This document shows, one piece after another, positions 6,215 to 10,158 of a stretch of 10,158 bases of DNA. The DNA comes from Planctomycetaceae bacterium (lineage in GTDB: Bacteria > Planctomycetota > Phycisphaerae > SM23-33): the NCBI GenBank assembly GCA_021371965.1, contig JAJFVE010000174.1, positions 1-10,158 on the forward strand, read 5' to 3'. Below the pieces are notes generated by a model. That model was given only the letters and a program-made list of their open reading frames with translations, had not been told where the DNA came from and searched no databases. Every line of letters begins with the position of its first letter. Positions within the stretch are counted from its first letter, which is position 1. A program made the translations under genes and the position numbers.

Positions 6215-8400
6215 TCCGACGTTCGCACGGTCACGCTGAGTTGACCGGAGTTCTTCTCGTAAGCGTAATCGTTGTCGCCGGCGTCCATCCCCAGTTCGAG
6301 CACGCCGTCCTGCGGCACCTCGAGACGAAGGTTGCTGCCGACCTTGAAGGGCTTGCCCTGCCCCACGCGCCCGCGAAGGGCCCCCATGACCACCTCACCC
6401 GACCAGTCGAACACCCGCCCATCGGCTGTGCACGTCCCGTGCGCGTCGCGAATCTTCCACAGCCCCCGGGCCTTGATAAACACGATCTGCCCCTTCTGGT
6501 ACGTTCCGGCGGCCGTCCAGATGGTGTTGGCCGGGAGCGTCAGGGCCAGTTCCTTTCCCGCCGGGGCGGCAGGGGCGGGCTGCTGTTTGGCAGGCTCGAC
6601 GGGCGGGGCTGTCGCGGTGCGGCGCGCGTAGGTTCCCGCGCTGCGCGAGGCCACGCCCATGCGGTATAACTGCCGCACCTCGTCTTCGCTCAGGGCGCGG
6701 CTGAACAGCAGCACCTCGTCGATAACGCCCTTGAACTCGATGGCATCGTCGCGGGCTTGTGGATTGCCCAGCGTGGCGCCGCTGAAGGTGAACTCGGACT
6801 TGAAACTATTGTCGCTGCCGTAGTAGCTCGTGCTCTGGACCGCTCCTTCGCTCTGGACCGCCCCGTCGAAGTAGACGCGGAACTTGGCGGTGCGGACATC
6901 GAGCGTGACGGCCAGGTGCGTCCATCGCCCCGCCAGCTTGTCGGGAAGGTCCACCGTGTACGGGCTGAGGCTGGCGCCCTCGACGGTGACGTACAGCCTC
7001 AAGGGCGGAATGCTGGTGCTGTAGTACGACCGCGATCCGCGGCGAATGTGCATCCGCACCTGGCCGTTGTTGCCCGGTCCGCCCAGCAGCGTCAGCGAGT
7101 TGTAGCCGATGTCGGTGGGCTCGATGTTGAGCCAGTAGCTGAAGGTGGCCCCGCGCATCGCCGGGATCGTCGGCAGGACGATGCCCTCGCCGCTCTTCTT
7201 GACGACGAACCCCTGGCGGGCGCGCCCGTTGCCGAACTGCCCGCCGGTCATCTGCACGTGATGGTCCTTGCCGCTCAGGTCGCGGATGAGGGCCTGGTTC
7301 TTGTCGCGGAACATCGTGGTGTAATCCATCGGAAGCACCAGAACGCAGTTGGGCGGCAACGGCGCCAGCGTCGTGACGTAGGGCTCCGGCGTCGCCGCGG
7401 GGCCGACATCCGAATGCGGCGGCGCCTCGGGTCCCTGGCGCAGCCGCGCGACCCGATCGAGCAATTGCTGGGCCTTGACACGCGCGGCGTCGTGGCGGCG
7501 GTGCAGTTCCAGATACCGCTTGGCGTACGCCTGCGCCCGCTGCGCCATCGCGTCCCTGGGCGCTGCGCCCGCGCGGGCGAGCAGGTCGTCCAGATACCAC
7601 TGCGCCAGGTCCATGCAGCGGGCCTCGTCGGCCTTGGAAACCCCCGCGGCTGCCGCCTCAACGCGCTGGCGCAATTCCGCCGCCACGCTCGAATGCAACA
7701 GCGACTGGGCCTTGTCGGGATCGTCCAGGTCCACCAGGCAGAACAGGATCGCCTCGGTGCGCGCCGCCGCGTCGGCGGGGTTGGCCGCCAGCTTGGCGGT
7801 CAGCGCCGCGAGCTTGGAGCGGCGGGCGGCGCTGTCGCGCTGCAGGCGTTCGGCCGCAGCCGCCTGCATTTGAAACTTCTGCTGCAGGTCGCTGTCCTGG
7901 AGTTGCATGGCCACCTTGAGCGCCTCGTTGTACAGGGCGACCGCGGCCGCGGGATCATCTGCCTTGAGCGCCACCTGGGCCTGGGTGCTGAGCATCTCGA
8001 TGAACCGGTCGGCGGAGGCGCGGCGTTCGGCGCCTTCGCTGCCTTCATACTCGCGTCGCATCGCGCGGATGCGCATCGCCTGGTACTGCGCATTGCCGGG
8101 AGCGGCGGCTTCGAGGAGCTTGAGGGCCTGGATCGCAGTTCGCCCGCCGGCGGGGGCCTCGACGGCCAGGTCGAAAGCCTTTCGGTACATCAGGGCCTGC
8201 GACTTGGGGGCGTCGCTCATGCTTTGGCCGGCCTTGACGATCTTGTCGGCTAGCGCCAGGTCGTCATCCCGCGAGGGGGTTCCCAGGACGGCCTTGTATT
8301 GATCGCCGAAGAGCATGGCGAAATCGCTCTCGGCGTCGGCCCGTGCCTCCGCGGCGGCGGCCAGCACGATCAAGGCCCCGCAAAAGAGTGTTTTGAACAT
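6211..8400 (-). CDS. Secreted helical-repeat / LamG-like / LecA-like lectin-domain protein
   Basis: The 729-residue protein starts with a signal peptide (MFKTLFCGALIVLAAAAEARA, cleavage before Asp22). Residues about 25-335 are Ala-rich helices resembling TPR-type repeats (for example QAQVALKADDPAAAVALYNE). Residues about 351-582 form a LamG_3/concanavalin-A-like domain, ending in the family's typical GVIDEVLLFSRALSEDEV. After an Ala/Pro linker, residues about 618-729 resemble the PA-IL (LecA) galactose-binding fold: GTYQKGQIVFIKARGLWKI, MGALRGRVGQGKPFKVGSN and GDNDYAYEKNSGQLSVTV. The last motif parallels the calcium/sugar loop of LecA, with Asp709, Asp711, Asn717 as candidate ligands. The protein probably binds carbohydrate outside the cytoplasm; no catalytic domain is evident. 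Start 8400 has GGGAG 8 bases upstream; an in-frame ATG at 8445 would lie within a few bases of the predicted transcription start and -10 box. LamG and signal-peptide calls are strong, the LecA-like call moderate. Confidence 0.87.
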   Translation of the reverse strand: MFKTLFCGALIVLAAAAEARADAESDFAMLFGDQYKAVLGTPSRDDDLALADKIVKAGQSMSDAPKSQALMYRKAFDLAVEAPAGGRTAIQALKLLEAAAPGNAQYQAMRIRAMRREYEGSEGAERRASADRFIEMLSTQAQVALKADDPAAAVALYNEALKVAMQLQDSDLQQKFQMQAAAAERLQRDSAARRSKLAALTAKLAANPADAAARTEAILFCLVDLDDPDKAQSLLHSSVAAELRQRVEAAAAGVSKADEARCMDLAQWYLDDLLARAGAAPRDAMAQRAQAYAKRYLELHRRHDAARVKAQQLLDRVARLRQGPEAPPHSDVGPAATPEPYVTTLAPLPPNCVLVLPMDYTTMFRDKNQALIRDLSGKDHHVQMTGGQFGNGRARQGFVVKKSGEGIVLPTIPAMRGATFSYWLNIEPTDIGYNSLTLLGGPGNNGQVRMHIRRGSRSYYSTSIPPLRLYVTVEGASLSPYTVDLPDKLAGRWTHLAVTLDVRTAKFRVYFDGAVQSEGAVQSTSYYGSDNSFKSEFTFSGATLGNPQARDDAIEFKGVIDEVLLFSRALSEDEVRQLYRMGVASRSAGTYARRTATAPPVEPAKQQPAPAAPAGKELALTLPANTIWTAAGTYQKGQIVFIKARGLWKIRDAHGTCTADGRVFDWSGEVVMGALRGRVGQGKPFKVGSNLRLEVPQDGVLELGMDAGDNDYAYEKNSGQLSVTVRTSD

Positions 8401-8408
8401 GGCAGAGA

Positions 8409-8413
8409 CTCCC
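8409..8413 (-). promoter_or_regulatory. Ribosome binding site deciding the start at 8400
   Basis: GGGAG on the minus strand lies 8 bases upstream of ATG 8400. It supports this ATG over the in-frame ATG at 8445, which has no comparable site and sits almost at the predicted transcription start. Confidence 0.65.
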
Positions 8414-8448
8414 AGTTCGCAAAGATGGTTGCGGTCGGTTCGCATAAT

Positions 8449-8477
8449 CTTATATCCCCGCCGGCCGGTCGCGCCAA
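8449..8477 (-). promoter_or_regulatory. sigma70-type promoter of the LamG/lectin gene
   Basis: On the minus strand TTGGCG (8477-8472, 4/6) and TATAAG (8454-8449, 5/6) are separated by 17 bp. Transcription would start near 8442, leaving a leader of about 42 bases before ATG 8400. The spacer is very GC-rich and the -10 box is an isolated AT patch, which makes the call more credible. Confidence 0.55.
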
Positions 8478-8495
8478 GCCCCGCGCCGTATTCGG

Positions 8496-8617
8496 GAAAT
8501 AGGACCTATAGGATTTATGGGACCTATGCAAGGGAATGGAAAGCCAACCCAGCAACCGGCGCGCGGCGCATGGGTTGTTCATAGGTCCTGTTGGTCCTAT
8601 GTTGTTCGTCCTATTCC
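8496..8617. repeat. Imperfect ~120-bp palindromic element of TAGGACC-type words
   Basis: The left arm (8496-8529) reads as near-9-bp periodic units: ATAGGACCT, ATAGGATTT, ATGGGACCT. The right arm (8580-8617) carries the same words on the other strand. Read on the minus strand it gives AATAGGAC, ATAGGA and GGACCTATG in the same order as the left arm, with spacers of 7 and 6 bases against 2 and 6. Inside is a further perfect inverted pair, CAACCCA (8545-8551) and TGGGTTG (8571-8577), around a GC-rich centre. The whole could fold as a long interrupted hairpin. It lies between the divergent promoters of the lectin gene and dnaE and codes for nothing evident. It may be a MITE-like or other dispersed element. 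Confidence 0.65.
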
Positions 8618-8618
8618 T

Positions 8619-8646
8619 TTGCCCGCGCCGTGCGCGATGTTATAGT
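8619..8646 (+). promoter_or_regulatory. Candidate dnaE promoter giving a very short leader
   Basis: TTGCCC (8619-8624, 4/6) and TATAGT (8641-8646, 5/6) are 16 bp apart. Transcription would start about 8653, only some 4 bases before ATG 8657. No Shine-Dalgarno sequence precedes the ATG (TAGCCACCGCC), which agrees with leaderless or near-leaderless translation. The -35 box begins 2 bases after the palindromic element ends. Confidence 0.5.
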
Positions 8647-8656
8647 AGCCACCGCC

Positions 8657-10158
8657 ATGGACGGATTCGTACACCTTCACACGCATACGCATTACTCCCT
8701 GCTCGACGGGGCCTGTCGCATTGACGACGTGCTCCGCCGGGCGAAAGAGCAGGGCATGAACGCCCTGGCGATCACCGACCACGGCAATCTCTTCGGGGCC
8801 GTCGAGTTTTACAACCATGCCCGCAGCGCGGGCATCAAGCCCATTCTGGGCATGGAGGCGTACATCTCCCCCACCACGCGCAGCGACAAGTCGATGCGCA
8901 ACCAGAAGAACGCGGCCTATCACATGATCCTGCTGGCCATGAACGCCGCCGGCTGGAAGAACCTCATCAAGCTCTCCAGCCGCTCGTACATGGAAGGCTT
9001 CTACTACAAGCCCCGCATCGACCGCGAGCTGCTGGGCCAGTTCAACGAGGGGCTGATCTGCACCACTGCCTGCCTGGGCGGCGAGGTGCCCTCGGCCCTG
9101 CTCGAAGGCAGCGCCGACAAGGCCCGCAAGATCGCCGGCGAGTACCGCGACATCTTCGGGCCCGAGCGGTTCTTCATCGAGCTGCAGAAGCAGGGCCTGG
9201 CCGAGCAGGACCGCGTCAACCCGATGCTGGCGGCGCTGGCGGCCGACCTGGGCGTGCGCACGGTCGGCACCAACGACGTGCACTTCCTGAAGCGCGACGA
9301 CAAGCCCTCGCACGAGGTGCTCTGCTGCGTCTCGACGGGCAAGCTGCTGGGCGAAGACACCACGGTCGTCTACACGCCGGAGATGTACCTCAAGAGCCCC
9401 GCCGAGATGCGTCAAGCGCTGGCCAACTGGCCCGAGGCCGCCGACACGACGCTCGCCATCGCCGAGATGTGCAACGTCGAGCTGAACTTCAAGCCGCACC
9501 TGCCGGCCTTTCCCACCCCCGCCGGCGTGACCCCCGAGAAGTACCTGGCCGACCTGGCGTGGAAGGGGCTGGCCGGGCGCTTTGCGGGCAAGGACATCCC
9601 GTCCAACTACCTCGAGCGGCTCAAGTGGGAGCTGCAGGTCATCGCCGACAAGGGGTACAGTTCGTACTTCCTGATCGTCAACGACTTCGTGCAGTTCGCC
9701 CGGGCCAACCACATCCCGGCGGCGCCGCGCGGCAGCGGCGTGGCCACGCTGCTGGGGTATTCGCTGGGCGTCGCCGACGTCGACCCGATCCGCTACGGCC
9801 TGCTGTTCGAGCGGTTCACCGACCCGCAGCGCAAAGAGGCGCCCGATATCGACATCGACATCTGCCAGGAAGGGCGCGGGCGCGTCATCCAATACGTGCG
9901 CGAAAAGTACGGCCACGTCGCGCAGATCATCACCTCCGGAACGCTCAAGGCCCGCGCCGTGCTCAAGGACGTCGGACGCGTGATGGGCATGAGCGTGGCC
10001 GAGGTGGACGTCGTCCACAAGAAGGTGCCCGACGCGCTGCACGTCACGCTCGACAGCGCCCTCGAGAGCGAGCCGGACCTCAAGAAGCTCTACGACACCG
10101 ACAGCCGCATCCACGACATGATCGAGCACGGCAAGCGGCTCGAAGGCCTCGCCCGCCA
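8657..10158 (+). CDS. dnaE: DNA polymerase III alpha subunit (DnaE), N-terminal 500 residues (3' end outside window)
   Basis: This is the replicative polymerase catalytic subunit; the visible 500 codons are under half of the usual 1,100-1,200. The N-terminal PHP domain opens with FVHLHTHTHYSLLDGA and appears to keep all nine metal ligands of active PHP domains: His8, His10, Asp17, His42 (ITDHGN), Glu67 (GMEAY), His89, Cys139 (TACLGGE), Asp207 and His209 (NDVHFL). Such a site suggests built-in 3'-5' proofreading, unlike the degenerate site in E. coli. The Pol3 palm follows with PRGSGVATLLGYSLGVADVD (about 357-376; family consensus GRGSAAGS-like) and PDIDIDICQEGRG, where Asp397 and Asp399 match two of the three catalytic aspartates; the third is beyond the edge. 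Further family blocks are QIITSGTLKARAVLKDVGRV and the KRLEGLAR stretch at the edge. ATG 8657 places the PHP motif at residue 4, normal for DnaE. It lacks a Shine-Dalgarno sequence. Confidence 0.97.
   Translation, partial: MDGFVHLHTHTHYSLLDGACRIDDVLRRAKEQGMNALAITDHGNLFGAVEFYNHARSAGIKPILGMEAYISPTTRSDKSMRNQKNAAYHMILLAMNAAGWKNLIKLSSRSYMEGFYYKPRIDRELLGQFNEGLICTTACLGGEVPSALLEGSADKARKIAGEYRDIFGPERFFIELQKQGLAEQDRVNPMLAALAADLGVRTVGTNDVHFLKRDDKPSHEVLCCVSTGKLLGEDTTVVYTPEMYLKSPAEMRQALANWPEAADTTLAIAEMCNVELNFKPHLPAFPTPAGVTPEKYLADLAWKGLAGRFAGKDIPSNYLERLKWELQVIADKGYSSYFLIVNDFVQFARANHIPAAPRGSGVATLLGYSLGVADVDPIRYGLLFERFTDPQRKEAPDIDIDICQEGRGRVIQYVREKYGHVAQIITSGTLKARAVLKDVGRVMGMSVAEVDVVHKKVPDALHVTLDSALESEPDLKKLYDTDSRIHDMIEHGKRLEGLAR

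Noticed and set aside
6757..8253. Long open frame (about 498 codons) on the plus strand across the LamG/lectin gene
   Set aside because: The minus-strand reading has a signal peptide, LamG motifs, a promoter and a ribosome binding site. The plus-strand product is Arg/Gly/Val-rich with no domain signal.
8496..8617. Reading the TAGGACC-type repeats as a CRISPR array
   Set aside because: The units are about 9 bp, degenerate and inverted between the two arms, with no regular spacers and no cas genes nearby.
8648..8660. GCCACCGCCATGG resembling a Kozak context at the dnaE start
   Set aside because: The gene is plainly bacterial and the match is coincidental in GC-rich DNA.
8597..10129. Long open frame (about 510 codons) on the minus strand opposite dnaE
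   Set aside because: It mirrors dnaE, whose PHP and polymerase motifs are unmistakable; the antisense frame is a by-product of GC-rich codon usage.

Overview
The window is GC-rich bacterial DNA carrying six protein genes, two of them cut by the window edges. Several things suggest, without proving, a free-living Planctomycetota bacterium, possibly Phycisphaerae-like: secreted multidomain proteins with LamG and lectin-like domains, glycoside hydrolases typical of polysaccharide-scavenging bacteria, a DnaE whose catalytic block reads APDIDIDICQ, and GC-rich palindromes between genes. No rRNA, tRNA, CRISPR array or transposase was seen.

Layout. 2-1144 (+) is the C-terminal part of a GH63/MGH1-like (alpha/alpha)6 glycoside hydrolase, followed by a perfect GC-rich hairpin. 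1259-2485 (+) is a stand-alone AAA/DUF4143 ATPase. It has its own near-consensus sigma70-type promoter, and a long inverted repeat lies over the -10 box; its base composition is visibly less GC-rich than its neighbours, so it looks like a separately acquired gene. 2495-4540 (-) is a GH36/clan GH-D-like glycosidase containing a nested palindrome inside its coding sequence. A relatively AT-rich divergent region (4541-4897) holds a terminator-like hairpin and the promoter of the next gene. 4898-6214 (+) is a secreted protein of unknown function with four beta-type repeats, a helical segment and a DRY-repeat tail. Tail-to-tail with it, sharing 4 bases, is 6211-8400 (-), a secreted helical-repeat + LamG + LecA-like lectin protein. 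A second divergent region (8401-8656) carries a roughly 120-bp imperfect palindrome built from TAGGACC-type words, between the promoters of the lectin gene and of dnaE. dnaE (8657 to the right edge) encodes the replicative polymerase alpha subunit with an apparently complete PHP metal site.

The two glycosidases and the two exported proteins fit a carbohydrate-using lifestyle, but no gene pair forms an obvious operon: most genes have their own promoter and neighbours alternate in strand. I see no clear defence, secondary-metabolite or other novel multi-gene system. The best leads are the non-coding palindromes (8496-8617, 1216-1246, 4359-4384, 4637-4692), the AAA/DUF4143 gene and the domain architecture of the lectin-like protein.
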